Of a stretch of DNA of 64,000 bases, positions 20,547 through 29,823 are shown piece by piece (within the stretch, counting starts at the first letter, position 1; every line of letters starts with the position of its first letter). A program made the translations under genes and the position numbers. The notes beneath the pieces were generated by a model, which worked only from the letters and a program-made list of their open reading frames with translations, did no database searches and had not been told where the DNA came from. This stretch comes from Desulfomicrobium baculatum DSM 4028 (lineage in GTDB: Bacteria > Desulfobacterota > Desulfovibrionia > Desulfovibrionales > Desulfomicrobiaceae): contig NC_013173.1 in NCBI RefSeq assembly GCF_000023225.1, positions 2,978,501 to 3,042,500 on the forward strand, written 5' to 3'.

Positions 20547-23500
20547 ATGAAGCGACCCATGGCAAAAAAACTTTTCACATCCCTGCGCTCCCGGGCGATT
20601 GTCACGCTTACTGCGATTTTCATGGCCATGGGCGTCGGTTGCGTACTCATAGTCGGGCTGATCATCATCGACCGCCTCGACACCTTCGAGCGCGACCTGG
20701 CCGCCGCCAATATACGTCGTGCGCGGAACTCGCTGCAGCAAGACATGCAACGTGTCGACAACCTGCTCAAAGACTGGGCGTGGTGGGACGACACCTATCA
20801 ATTCATGTCTACAGCCTCGGAGGAGTATGCGGAAAGCAACATCACTCCGGACGTGTTCCTCAACCAGGGCCTCAGCGTCATCGTTTTCGTGACAAAGGAA
20901 GGGGAGATCCTGCATGCCTCGCAGATGTCCCGCGACGGAGATGCGCTCCAAGCCCCCAGCAAGGCCCTGCTCAGCTATGTCAAAAGAATCAGCCTCTCCT
21001 CGCCCCCCGAAGATCTTTTCAGCGGCGCCCCCGCGCTGGTGAACGTCGACGGCTCATTATGGATCGCCGCAAACCGCGCGGTGCTGACATCCCAGCAGAC
21101 CGGGCCGGCGCGCGGCCGGCTGTGGATGATCCAGAAAATCGACGCTGCCTACGTTGAAAAGCTGACCCTGCGCACGGAACTCGCGCTGCAAATCCACGTC
21201 ACCGAAGACGGAACGCTGCCGCAAGCCATGCGCGTGCTGGAAACCGATCCTCCGGCGTCAGGCGAAGCCCTCGTTGTTCCCGAGCGCGCCCTCATCTGGA
21301 GCGCCCTGCTTCTTTCCGACGCTGCAGGCGGCCCGCCCGTAGCCATCATCGCCAATGCCCCCAGGGAACTGACCATCCTGGCCCGCTCGACAATGAAAAC
21401 CAGCCTCGCGGTGCTCATTGTGTTCGGAGCGATCGGCTTCTTCAGCGGCTTCGCCTTTCTCGAAAAAAACATCCTGTCCCGTCTGTCGCTGCTGAGCTCG
21501 CGCGTCAAAAACGATGCTCCGGACGCGCAATTTTGCAGGCTGGATCAAAAATGCGACGAAATAGACCAGCTCTCGAATCTGGTGGACACAGCATTCGAGT
21601 CCATCCGTGAGAACGAGCGCTTTCTCAAGGAAATCCTGGGCGCGATCAAGGTCGGCGTCATGCTCATCCGCAAGGAAGACAAGGTCATCGTCAGCGCCAA
21701 CCCATATGCGAGCGCCCTGGCCGGTCGGTCCGAAAAGGACATTGTGGGCAAGGTCTGCCATCAGTTCACCTGCGGCGCTGAAATCGGGAAATGCCCGGTC
21801 TGTGATTTCGGGCAGAACCTCGACAATTACAAATGCGAGTTTCTCGGCGGTGACGGTGAACGGATCGATATCCTCAAATCCGTGACCATCATCACCCGAA
21901 ACGATCAGGAATATCTGCTTGAAACATTCTGGGACATCCGTGAGATCGAACGCACGCGGCGCCTCCTGGAGGAATCCGAGGAGCGTTATCGCGCGATTTT
22001 CTTAAACACCGGCACGCCAGGAATCCTCATCAACGAGGATACGTCCATCGACGTCGCCAACACGGAATTTCTCCACCTGGCCGGGGTCACACAGGACGAC
22101 ATGCGCCAGAGCCCCTCCTGGACGCGCTTTTTCCATACGGATGACGTGCAAAGGATGCTTCGTTACCACGCGCAAAGACGCCAGGACGAAGCCATTGCGC
22201 CCAGAACCTACGAAGCGCGGCTGATGGACTCCTCGGGAGAGCTGCATCATGTCAAGCTCACCGTGGCCATGATCCCGCGCACCCAGCAATCCATTGCGTT
22301 CCTGCTCGACATCACCGACATCAAGAACGCCGAATGGAAGCTGCATGAACTCGCCTACACGGATGCTCTGACCGGCCTGCCCAACCGCCTCAGCGCCATG
22401 GAGAGGCTGGACCGCACGGTGCAGGCCCTGTCCCCTGAAACCGGAAGCCTCGCCGTCTTCCTGCTCGACCTCGACGACTTCAAGGTCATCAACGACTCCT
22501 GGGGACATGCCGTGGGCGACGTCGTACTCATGGAGGCGGGGCAGCGGCTTGTTTCCATCCTCAAGACATCCGAGCTGGTGGGCCGCCTCGGCGGCGACGA
22601 GTTCATCATCGTATCCGATGCCAACAACTCCAAGGACGAGTACGCCCAGCTGGCCCAAAAACTCATCGACGTCCTTTCCGCGCCATTCCAGTTCGGAGAT
22701 TCTGAAACATATCTCAGCGTGAGCGTCGGCGTAGCCATCTTCCCCGAAGACGGGAACACGGCCGGACAACTGATCCGGTGCGCGGATCTGGCCATGTATC
22801 AGGCCAAATCCCTCGGCAAGAACATCTACCGGTTCCATTCTCCGGAGCTGACTTTAAAAGCCCAGCGCCGGATGGAAATCGAGAGGGAGTTGCGCCTGGC
22901 CCTGGACTCCGGAGAAATTGTCGCCTTCTTCCAGCCGGTCATCGACCTCGAAACCCAGAAAATTGTTGGGGCCGAAGCCCTGGCGCGTTGGTGCAAACGG
23001 GACGGCACCCTTATCTCTCCAGTGGATTTCATACCCGTGGCAGAGCAGACAAGCCTCATCACCGACATCGACTTCAGCGTCCTGTCGCAGGCCTGCCACC
23101 AGGCCCGGGGCTGGGATGAAGCCGGATTGGGGCGGCTGCGCATCTCCTGCAATATCTCCGCGCGGCATTTCCAACGCGGAAACCTGCCCGGGGAAGTGAA
23201 GCGCGTCCTTGAGGCCAGCAAGCTGCCCCCAAGTCAGCTGACCCTTGAAGTCACCGAAACGGTATACATGGAAAACATCGAGCAGGTGCGCAGCATACTC
23301 GAGTCCATAGACGCCATGGGCGTTTCGAGCGCCCTCGACGACTTTGGGACCGGCTACTCATCCTTGTCGTACGTGCGGTCCCTTTCCTTCGATGTTTTGA
23401 AGATCGACAAGTCCTTCGTGAAAAACCTGCCGGAAGAGTCCTCGCTCGCACTCATTCGCGCCATGCTCGGCATCGCCATCAGCCTGGAGATAATCCCCTT

Positions 23501-23639
23501 GGCCGAAGGCATAGAAACCCGGGAACAATTCCTGCTGCTCAAATCACTGGGCTGCAAGCTTGGACAGGGCTACCTGTTTTCACCTCCGGTGCCCGCCGCG
23601 CAGTTTCAAGAACTGCTCAAAAAACAGAACACAACATGA
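20547..23639 (+). CDS. CHASE4–PAS–PAS–GGDEF–EAL c-di-GMP enzyme
   Basis: 1030 residues. A membrane helix (about 17-41) is followed by a periplasmic CHASE4 domain, with the signature WAWWDDTYQF near residue 77, and a second helix (about 277-297). Two PAS domains come next; the first has an unusual Cys-rich insert CHQFTCGAEIGKCPVCDF that could bind metal. The diguanylate cyclase domain keeps GGDEF (682-686) but lacks the RxxD inhibitory site. The EAL domain keeps EALARW (from 810), NISARHFQ, DDFGTGYSSLSY, KIDKSFV and EGIE, so the phosphodiesterase is probably active. No clear Shine-Dalgarno is seen. A second ATG at 20559 is possible. Confidence 0.93.
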   Translation: MKRPMAKKLFTSLRSRAIVTLTAIFMAMGVGCVLIVGLIIIDRLDTFERDLAAANIRRARNSLQQDMQRVDNLLKDWAWWDDTYQFMSTASEEYAESNITPDVFLNQGLSVIVFVTKEGEILHASQMSRDGDALQAPSKALLSYVKRISLSSPPEDLFSGAPALVNVDGSLWIAANRAVLTSQQTGPARGRLWMIQKIDAAYVEKLTLRTELALQIHVTEDGTLPQAMRVLETDPPASGEALVVPERALIWSALLLSDAAGGPPVAIIANAPRELTILARSTMKTSLAVLIVFGAIGFFSGFAFLEKNILSRLSLLSSRVKNDAPDAQFCRLDQKCDEIDQLSNLVDTAFESIRENERFLKEILGAIKVGVMLIRKEDKVIVSANPYASALAGRSEKDIVGKVCHQFTCGAEIGKCPVCDFGQNLDNYKCEFLGGDGERIDILKSVTIITRNDQEYLLETFWDIREIERTRRLLEESEERYRAIFLNTGTPGILINEDTSIDVANTEFLHLAGVTQDDMRQSPSWTRFFHTDDVQRMLRYHAQRRQDEAIAPRTYEARLMDSSGELHHVKLTVAMIPRTQQSIAFLLDITDIKNAEWKLHELAYTDALTGLPNRLSAMERLDRTVQALSPETGSLAVFLLDLDDFKVINDSWGHAVGDVVLMEAGQRLVSILKTSELVGRLGGDEFIIVSDANNSKDEYAQLAQKLIDVLSAPFQFGDSETYLSVSVGVAIFPEDGNTAGQLIRCADLAMYQAKSLGKNIYRFHSPELTLKAQRRMEIERELRLALDSGEIVAFFQPVIDLETQKIVGAEALARWCKRDGTLISPVDFIPVAEQTSLITDIDFSVLSQACHQARGWDEAGLGRLRISCNISARHFQRGNLPGEVKRVLEASKLPPSQLTLEVTETVYMENIEQVRSILESIDAMGVSSALDDFGTGYSSLSYVRSLSFDVLKIDKSFVKNLPEESSLALIRAMLGIAISLEIIPLAEGIETREQFLLLKSLGCKLGQGYLFSPPVPAAQFQELLKKQNTT

Positions 23640-23699
23640 TTGCAACAATGCAGGAGCGAATATTTCGTAAGCACAGGCATGAAATAATGTCTGCAACTT

Positions 23700-23728
23700 T
23701 TGACGCCAAGCCCTGAATTGGATATATA
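23700..23728 (+). promoter_or_regulatory. Strong candidate sigma70 promoter of the bd-like/multihaem operon
   Basis: TTGACG (23700-23705), a 17-bp spacer, then TATATA (23723-23728). The start codon follows about 55 bp downstream at 23785. Confidence 0.7.
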
Positions 23729-23784
23729 TCAGGTTCATAGGCAAGCGTTTCCCGGCAACCAGCACCCAAAAAACGGAGAAGTTC

Positions 23785-24852
23785 ATGGACCCCACCCAGC
23801 TTATCCCGCACGCCCTCCCCATCCCGGTGGAATGGGGCTGGTTTTACTTCTTTCAGGTCCTTACGTTCATCCTGCACATTCTGGTCATGAACATCATGCT
23901 CGGCGCTTCCGTCATCGCCCTGGTCCACCATCTGCGCGGCAAGGCCGACACGGAAGCTCTGACCAAATCGATTTCCACCAAGCTGCCCTTCACCATCGCC
24001 TTCGCCGTCAACTTCGGCGTTGCGCCCCTGCTCTTCATGCAGGTTTTATACGGGCAATTCCTCTACACCAGCAGCGTGCTCATGGCCGTGTATTGGCTGG
24101 GTATCGTAGGGCTGGTCATCGTCGCGTACGCAAGCGCCTACATCTATGATTTCCGCTATGTGCCGCTGGGCAGCCTGCGCACGATCTTCATCGCCGTGAC
24201 CACCCTGTGCCTCCTGGTCACCGCCTTCATCTTCACCAACAACATGACCTTCATGCTCAGCCCTGCCAGCTGGGCAACATACTTCGACAATCCATGGGGT
24301 ACGCTGCTCAACCTGAGCGATCCGACCGTGCTACCGCGCTACCTGCACTTTGTCGCGTCATCCATTGCAGTGGCGGGTCTGGCGCTGGCCATTTTTTACA
24401 GAATAAAAGTCAAGAACGACCCCGCAGCGCAGCGTTGGGTCCGGCACGGCATGAACTGGTACGCCTACACGACCATGGTGCAGATGGCGCTCGGCCTGTG
24501 GTTCCTCTCCGCCCTGCCCGAACCCGTCAAACACCTCCTGCTGGGCGGATCCCTGCCCCACACCCTGATCTTCGCGTTCAGCGCGAGCCTGGGCATCTTC
24601 AGCATCAGCAACGCGCTGAGATACAATGTCGGCACGTCGACGGCCCTGTCGCTGACCACCGTAATCCTCATGATCCTGCTGCGCGACATGGTCCGGGACG
24701 CCTATCTGACCCCGTATTTTCAGGTCAATGACCGCGTCGTCACCGGCCAGTATCTCCCGCTTGCCCTTTTCATCCTGATCCTGGCGGCCGGTCTGTGCGT
24801 CGTAGCCTGGATGCTCCGCACCGCCGCCACGGACTCGGAGGTGCGCTCATGA
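23785..24852 (+). CDS. Polytopic membrane protein, bd-oxidase subunit I-like partner
   Basis: 355 residues with about eight to nine membrane helices and no cytochrome c motif. The first helices (FYFFQVLTFILHILVMNIMLG, written to about residue 40) resemble the start of the next protein and of CydA-like quinol oxidase subunits. The match is weak, and the conserved CydA glutamates are not obvious. NFGVAPLLFMQVLYGQF and an even hydrophobic pattern suggest a b-haem or quinone-binding membrane subunit. The next gene overlaps its stop (ATGA), so the two are surely a complex. Assigned as a divergent paralogue or partner of the bd-like core. Function is inferred from context. Confidence 0.6.
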   Translation: MDPTQLIPHALPIPVEWGWFYFFQVLTFILHILVMNIMLGASVIALVHHLRGKADTEALTKSISTKLPFTIAFAVNFGVAPLLFMQVLYGQFLYTSSVLMAVYWLGIVGLVIVAYASAYIYDFRYVPLGSLRTIFIAVTTLCLLVTAFIFTNNMTFMLSPASWATYFDNPWGTLLNLSDPTVLPRYLHFVASSIAVAGLALAIFYRIKVKNDPAAQRWVRHGMNWYAYTTMVQMALGLWFLSALPEPVKHLLLGGSLPHTLIFAFSASLGIFSISNALRYNVGTSTALSLTTVILMILLRDMVRDAYLTPYFQVNDRVVTGQYLPLALFILILAAGLCVVAWMLRTAATDSEVRS

Positions 24853-27494
24853 ACTTTCCAATCTGGGAACTCCACTGGGCCGGCGGCGGTCTGCTCATCG
24901 CGCTCATCGCCGTATTTCATGTCTATATCGCCCATTTTGCCGTGGGTGGCGGCCTCTTTCTCGTTCTCACCGAACATCTGGGATATCGCAGGCAGTCCCC
25001 GGCAATCCTTGATTACACAAAGCGCCACACCAAGTTCTTCCTGCTCGTGACCATGGTCCTGGGCGGAATCACCGGGGTGGGCATCTGGTTCATCATCTCG
25101 CTGGTCGCGCCTGCGGCCACGAGCCAGCTCATCCACACCTTTGTCTTTGCCTGGGCCATCGAATGGGTCTTTTTCCTGTGCGAAATCGTATCGTTGTTCA
25201 TCTATTTCTACACCTTCGGAAAAATGGGGCGGCGCAACCATCTCACCATGGGCTGGCTCTATTTCTTCTTCGGCTGGATGTCGCTGTTCATGATCAACGG
25301 CATCATCGGCTTCATGTTGACCCCCGGCGACTGGTTGGAGACAAAAGACTTCTGGGACGGACTCTTCAACCCCTCCTTCTGGCCGGCACTGGCATTCAGG
25401 ACGTTCATCGCCCTGATTCTGGCCGGACTTTACGGCTTCGTCACCGCCACCTGGGAAAAGGATCCCAAGACCCGCGAAACCCTGGTCCGCTACTGCGCGA
25501 CATGGCTGCTGGCTCCCTTCGCCTTCCTGCTCCTGTCGGGGTGGTGGTATGTGCACGTGCTGCCCGAAGGGCCGCAGGCCATGGTCCTGGGCGCAAACCC
25601 GGAAATCGCCCCGTACCTACAGGGCTTTCTGTGGATATCAGTCGTTCTCTTTGCCGGCGGACTGATCATGGCCGTGCGCATGCCTGCCGCGATCAAGCGC
25701 CCCATGGCGCTGGTCCTGCTCGTCATCGGCCTGTTGTACATGGGCTGTTTTGAAACCATGCGCGAAGCCGGCCGCAGGCCCTACCTGATCCATGGCTACA
25801 TGTATTCCAACGCCATTCTGGTCGGCACTGAAGACGCCATCGCCGCCGAAGGCTTTCTGCAGACCTCCGGCTGGAATCAGAACCAGGAGATCACTCCCGA
25901 AAACGCCATGGCCGCAGGCCGTGAGATCTTTCGCGGCCAGTGCGCCGCCTGCCACTCCATCGGCGGGCCGCTGCACAACATCAAACGCCTGAGCGCGCAG
26001 TTCGGAACCGTTGGTCTCGAAGCCCAGATCGCGGGCATGGGCAAGATATACTCGTATATGCCGCGTTTTGCCGGCACCGCGCAGGAGCGCAAGGCCCTGG
26101 CCGCCTACATCGTGCATGACCTGGTCGAAGCTCCCGTGACGGAGCAGCACGCCCGACCCCGCCCGGAAGTCGAACTTGAAGTCCCGGCCTTCAACGCGGA
26201 TGAAGCCGAGTATGTGCTCCTGTCCTGGTGCACGCTGGGCGAAAAATGCCTCTCCGACAGCGACAGCCGCTTCTCCATTTTGCCCCCGGGCAGCACTCTC
26301 ATGGCCCAGCTCATCCGGCGCGGCCCCCTGCCTGAACTGGTGACCGAGGACGTCGAAATCACGTACACCGCCCCCGCGGGCTTCGAAAATCCGGCCAACC
26401 ATGTGGAGTTCTGGAAATACGCGCCGTCCCTGGTTGGCAAGGAGCTGCCCCAGAACGTCAGCGCCAAGGGGCTGGGCATGTCAGGCGTGATGAAGCTCGG
26501 CGAACAGGGCACGAACTTCGTGGCGGACGGCATCCCCGTGCTGCCCTACATGGACGACGGAACCATCAACCCCTACCCCGTCTTCACCATCGAAGCCAAG
26601 GACACGGCCAGCGGCGAGATCCTGGCCACCACCAAGGTTCTGGCTCCCGTCTCCACGGAAATCGGCTGCAAGAACTGCCATGGCGGCACCTGGCGGCATG
26701 AGGGGACCATGGGCATTTCCGTGACCACGGCCTCGGACGTGCTGGCCAGACACGATCGGCGTCACAAAACCCGGTTGCTGCCTGAGGCCGAGGCGGGCAA
26801 ACCCGTGCTCTGCCAGAGCTGCCACCCTGATCCGCTGCTCAAAGCCACGGGCAATCCGGAGCTTTTGAACCTTCCGGCCGCCATCCACGGTTTCCACGCC
26901 AACTACCTGTCCGGCCAGCCCGCCGCGGAGCCCTGCCACTCCTGCCATCCCACCGGGCCGGACAGCTACACCTATTGCGCCAGGGGCGCGCACGCGAGCA
27001 AGGGCCTGACCTGCGTCAACTGCCACGGCACGCTGGAAGACCACTCCCTGTCGCTCTTGCGCGGGGAAAAAGAGGCGGGCAAGCCCAAGGCCGACCTGCT
27101 CATGCGCCACATCAAGCCCAGACTGGTCGGTTCTGTCGAAGAAATCGAACCGCGCGCGCCGTGGAACGATCAACCGGACTGCCTGAACTGCCATGTGGAC
27201 TTCGAGCGCCCGCAAGACGCGGAGCCTTCGGCTTTCAACCAATGGGTGCGAGGACCGGAAGGGCTTTACCGCATGCGCACCGATGACGCGGGACTCATGT
27301 GCGAATCATGCCATGGTTCGACCCACGCCGAATATCCTGCCACAAACGCGTTTCATCCGGATCTCGACGCCATCCAGCCCCTGCAGTACCAGGGCCACCC
27401 GGGTCCCATCGGGAGCAAGGGCAACTGCGCGGTTTGCCACACCGAGGACATGTACGACGAATTCCATCATCCCAACATTCTCGGCGCACTCTAA
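24849..27494 (+). CDS. bd-oxidase-like core fused to cytochrome c and multihaem domain (8 CxxCH)
   Basis: 899 residues. The first ~330 form a polytopic region like CydA of cytochrome bd: histidines at 24 and 29 in FHVYIAHFAVGGG, and a GGITGVGIWF segment. The AIEWVFFLCEI helix has Glu105 and Glu112, near the CydA E99/E107 pair. A class-I cytochrome c domain follows with CAACH (365-369) and a likely Met ligand in YSYMPRF. After a linker, the C-terminal domain (about 607-864) holds seven more sites: CKNCH, CQSCH, CHSCH, CVNCH, CLNCH, CESCH and CAVCH. Electrons could run between the quinone pool and periplasmic c-haems. No CydB is present, so oxygen reduction need not be its job. Confidence 0.85.
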   Translation: MNFPIWELHWAGGGLLIALIAVFHVYIAHFAVGGGLFLVLTEHLGYRRQSPAILDYTKRHTKFFLLVTMVLGGITGVGIWFIISLVAPAATSQLIHTFVFAWAIEWVFFLCEIVSLFIYFYTFGKMGRRNHLTMGWLYFFFGWMSLFMINGIIGFMLTPGDWLETKDFWDGLFNPSFWPALAFRTFIALILAGLYGFVTATWEKDPKTRETLVRYCATWLLAPFAFLLLSGWWYVHVLPEGPQAMVLGANPEIAPYLQGFLWISVVLFAGGLIMAVRMPAAIKRPMALVLLVIGLLYMGCFETMREAGRRPYLIHGYMYSNAILVGTEDAIAAEGFLQTSGWNQNQEITPENAMAAGREIFRGQCAACHSIGGPLHNIKRLSAQFGTVGLEAQIAGMGKIYSYMPRFAGTAQERKALAAYIVHDLVEAPVTEQHARPRPEVELEVPAFNADEAEYVLLSWCTLGEKCLSDSDSRFSILPPGSTLMAQLIRRGPLPELVTEDVEITYTAPAGFENPANHVEFWKYAPSLVGKELPQNVSAKGLGMSGVMKLGEQGTNFVADGIPVLPYMDDGTINPYPVFTIEAKDTASGEILATTKVLAPVSTEIGCKNCHGGTWRHEGTMGISVTTASDVLARHDRRHKTRLLPEAEAGKPVLCQSCHPDPLLKATGNPELLNLPAAIHGFHANYLSGQPAAEPCHSCHPTGPDSYTYCARGAHASKGLTCVNCHGTLEDHSLSLLRGEKEAGKPKADLLMRHIKPRLVGSVEEIEPRAPWNDQPDCLNCHVDFERPQDAEPSAFNQWVRGPEGLYRMRTDDAGLMCESCHGSTHAEYPATNAFHPDLDAIQPLQYQGHPGPIGSKGNCAVCHTEDMYDEFHHPNILGAL

Positions 27495-27506
27495 CTTACG
27501 ACACCC

Positions 27507-27536
27507 GGACCGGGGCAGAAATGCCCCGGTCCTTCA
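27507..27536 (+). terminator. Terminator after the multihaem gene
   Basis: Perfect 11-bp stem GGACCGGGGCA (27507-27517) / TGCCCCGGTCC (27522-27532) with a GAAA loop. The T-tail is short (TTCA). Confidence 0.75.
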
Positions 27537-27747
27537 CATTCGCAGATATCCACATCCTGTTTCCCGCCGGGCAGTCTGCGACCACGCCCCGGTACGGACT
27601 CCCGCCAACGTTTTTTTCAGCCAGCTCGTCACGGTTACTCCTTAATGCCAGAATTCACTTTACCATCACATGCCCTTGAGCTAGCTTCCACAAAAGTTTC
27701 ATAAGCTTTACGTTCCGGCACAGCCCCCTCAACACACGGAGAATCGC

Positions 27748-27999
27748 ATGTCGTATCTGCCCTGTGTGGGCTGTGGTTGGTGCTGTCTGCATGACCAGTG
27801 CACGGATTCGTTGCGCCGCCATGGCTATCTGCCCCGCTGTCCCGAACTTTTCTGGAGCGACGAAGCACGGCGTTACCTGTGCCGGACCATGCTTAAAGGC
27901 GCATCCGGAGACGGAATCCGCCGCAATCAACATACCGGCGGGGGATGCTGCGCTCCCCTCAACTCCTGGCGACAGGACATTCGAAACCGGGACAAATGA
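27748..27999 (+). CDS. Small cysteine-rich protein, possible metal-binding
   Basis: 83 residues with nine cysteines, including CVGCGWCC near the N-terminus and GGGCC near the C-terminus. The first cluster resembles the CxxCxxCC start of the zinc/iron-chelating YkgJ family, but the protein is shorter than that family. A fair ribosome-binding site (GGAGAA) precedes the ATG. It lies 21 bp before a sensor kinase, so the two may be cotranscribed. No function is assigned. It might hold an Fe-S cluster or zinc. Confidence 0.6.
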   Translation: MSYLPCVGCGWCCLHDQCTDSLRRHGYLPRCPELFWSDEARRYLCRTMLKGASGDGIRRNQHTGGGCCAPLNSWRQDIRNRDK

Positions 28000-28020
28000 C
28001 CCGCATCTTTCGGACGGACC

Positions 28021-29721
28021 ATGACCCAACCCTCTGAAGTCAAAGACCACGCGCCCCTGACAAACAAAGCCAAAACGTCTCCGCGCCTCATGAGCGGACA
28101 ATTGACTGTCCTCTCCATATTGGTGGCCATGGTGCCGATCCTGTGCATCGCGACCCTGGGCTATGTCTTTTACGATACGGCGTTCCGGGAAAAAACCCAC
28201 GCGCTCCTGGCGCAAAAAGCCATGAGTTCGGTTCAGAGCCTGGACAGCTTCCTCGAAGAAAAAATCTCCAACCTCCGGCAAGAGACAGGCGCCGCAACCA
28301 TCCCGGAACTGTCGGACCCCGGCCATCTGCGCGCCCGCCTGCACTCGCTGCAAAACGCCTATCAAGGCGTTTTCATCGGCCTTGACCTCGTCGACGCAAG
28401 CGGCACGATCATCGCAGGTACCACCGACGACAAATCGCAGACAGTCCCCGTCGAAAAATCATGGTTTGCGCAGGCCATAAGCCGCCCGCAGTTTGTCAGC
28501 AATCTGGCCTTGCGCGAGACATCCTGCTTTCTTGCCGTACGCATCACCTCCGAACAGACCGCCTGGCTACTGCGGGCTCACCTCGATCCGGACCTGATTC
28601 AGGAAAAGATCCGCCTCTTTCATCCCGGAGGACCGGGAGGAGCGTTCTTCCTGGACCGCCAGGGCGCGTACAGCGCCGGCAGTGGCGCCGAACCGGGCAG
28701 CAGAGAGGCCGCGCACCTGCTGGCCCAGCAATTTTTCCCCGAAGGCAGGCCTGTCGTACTCGAAGCCAAGGGCGCAAACGGCCAGGTCAGTCTTTACGGC
28801 TGCGCCCCACTGCGATCCACAGGCAACATCTTGGCCATCCATCAGCCCAAGGCCCAGTTGCTGCGACCGCTGTTCAAGGCCCGCCTTCTGGCCCTGGCCA
28901 TCATCATCGCCGGCTTCGCCGGCATCGTCGTCACCGCGCTGGCTCTGGCCAGACGGACGGAGCAACGCCTGCTCAAAGCCGAAATGGAACTGCAGCAGAT
29001 GCAAAAACACGTCATGGATGCAGGCAAGCTGGCCGCCATTGGCGAACTTGCCGCCGGGGTCGCTCACGAGATCAACAATCCCCTGGCCATCATGATGGAG
29101 AACGCGGGCTGGATTCAGGATCTGCTCAAATCGGATGACCCGCACAGTGAAGAGAACACCGAAGAAATCTTCTCATCCCTGCAAACCATCACCACCCAGG
29201 GCCACCGCTGCCGGGAGATCACGCACAAGCTGCTCAGTTTCGCACGCAAGGCCGACAGCGCCACAAAGGCGGTGAACATCAACTCGCTGCTGGACGACAT
29301 CGCCGGGTTCGCGCGGCAGAAGGCCAAATATCGGAACGTGGAAATCAGGCTGAGCCTCGACCCCAACGCGGGGGAAGTCGACAGCTCGCCTGCGGAAATC
29401 CAGCAGATCATACTGAACCTCGTCAACAACGCCATCGACGCCATCGAGCACGACGACGGAATGGTGCAGCTGCGTTCCTTCCGCGAGCACAGCTTCGTGC
29501 GCATCGATGTCGAGGACAACGGGCAAGGCATCCCCGCAGACATTCTGCCCCAGATTTTCGAGCCGTTCTTCACCACCAAGGACGCCGGCAAAGGTACGGG
29601 CCTGGGCCTGTCCATTTGCCGGGATCTTCTCTCCAAAATGGGCGGCTCCATCAGCGTGGACTCCGCCCCTGGCCAAGGATGCGTTTTTCATGTCCGCCTG
29701 CCTGCGAGTTCCCCGAAATGA
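28021..29721 (+). CDS. Membrane sensor histidine kinase (CACHE-like sensor, NtrB-type core)
   Basis: 566 residues. A first membrane helix (about 27-52), a periplasmic sensor of ~230 residues with a CACHE-like pattern (SLDSFLEEKISNLRQETGA, then GVFIGLDLVDASGTII), and a second helix (about 288-310) lead to a short coiled coil. HisKA carries His349 in GVAHEINNPLAIMMENAG. The ATPase has NNAIDAI, DNGQGIPADILPQIF and GTGLGLSICRD. The NNPL form of HisKA is typical of kinases paired with sigma54 response regulators, but none is adjacent. Confidence 0.92.
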   Translation: MTQPSEVKDHAPLTNKAKTSPRLMSGQLTVLSILVAMVPILCIATLGYVFYDTAFREKTHALLAQKAMSSVQSLDSFLEEKISNLRQETGAATIPELSDPGHLRARLHSLQNAYQGVFIGLDLVDASGTIIAGTTDDKSQTVPVEKSWFAQAISRPQFVSNLALRETSCFLAVRITSEQTAWLLRAHLDPDLIQEKIRLFHPGGPGGAFFLDRQGAYSAGSGAEPGSREAAHLLAQQFFPEGRPVVLEAKGANGQVSLYGCAPLRSTGNILAIHQPKAQLLRPLFKARLLALAIIIAGFAGIVVTALALARRTEQRLLKAEMELQQMQKHVMDAGKLAAIGELAAGVAHEINNPLAIMMENAGWIQDLLKSDDPHSEENTEEIFSSLQTITTQGHRCREITHKLLSFARKADSATKAVNINSLLDDIAGFARQKAKYRNVEIRLSLDPNAGEVDSSPAEIQQIILNLVNNAIDAIEHDDGMVQLRSFREHSFVRIDVEDNGQGIPADILPQIFEPFFTTKDAGKGTGLGLSICRDLLSKMGGSISVDSAPGQGCVFHVRLPASSPK

Positions 29722-29757
29722 CTCTTTCGTCTGACAAGAGGGAGCCATCCTCTCAAT

Positions 29758-29786
29758 TTGACTCCATAATTTTCTCTCTGTAAGAC
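29758..29786 (+). promoter_or_regulatory. Candidate promoter before the PilB-like gene
   Basis: TTGACT (29758-29763), a 17-bp spacer and TAAGAC (29781-29786), about 38 bp before the start codon at 29824. Confidence 0.55.
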
Positions 29787-29823
29787 CTTTTCGCCACTGA
29801 TCAACTCTCACCGTGGAGCCCCA

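Noticed and set aside
23785-27494. A standard cytochrome bd oxidase operon
   Set aside because: No CydB is present, the spacing of the two key glutamates differs by one, and eight c-haem sites are fused on. Called bd-like only.
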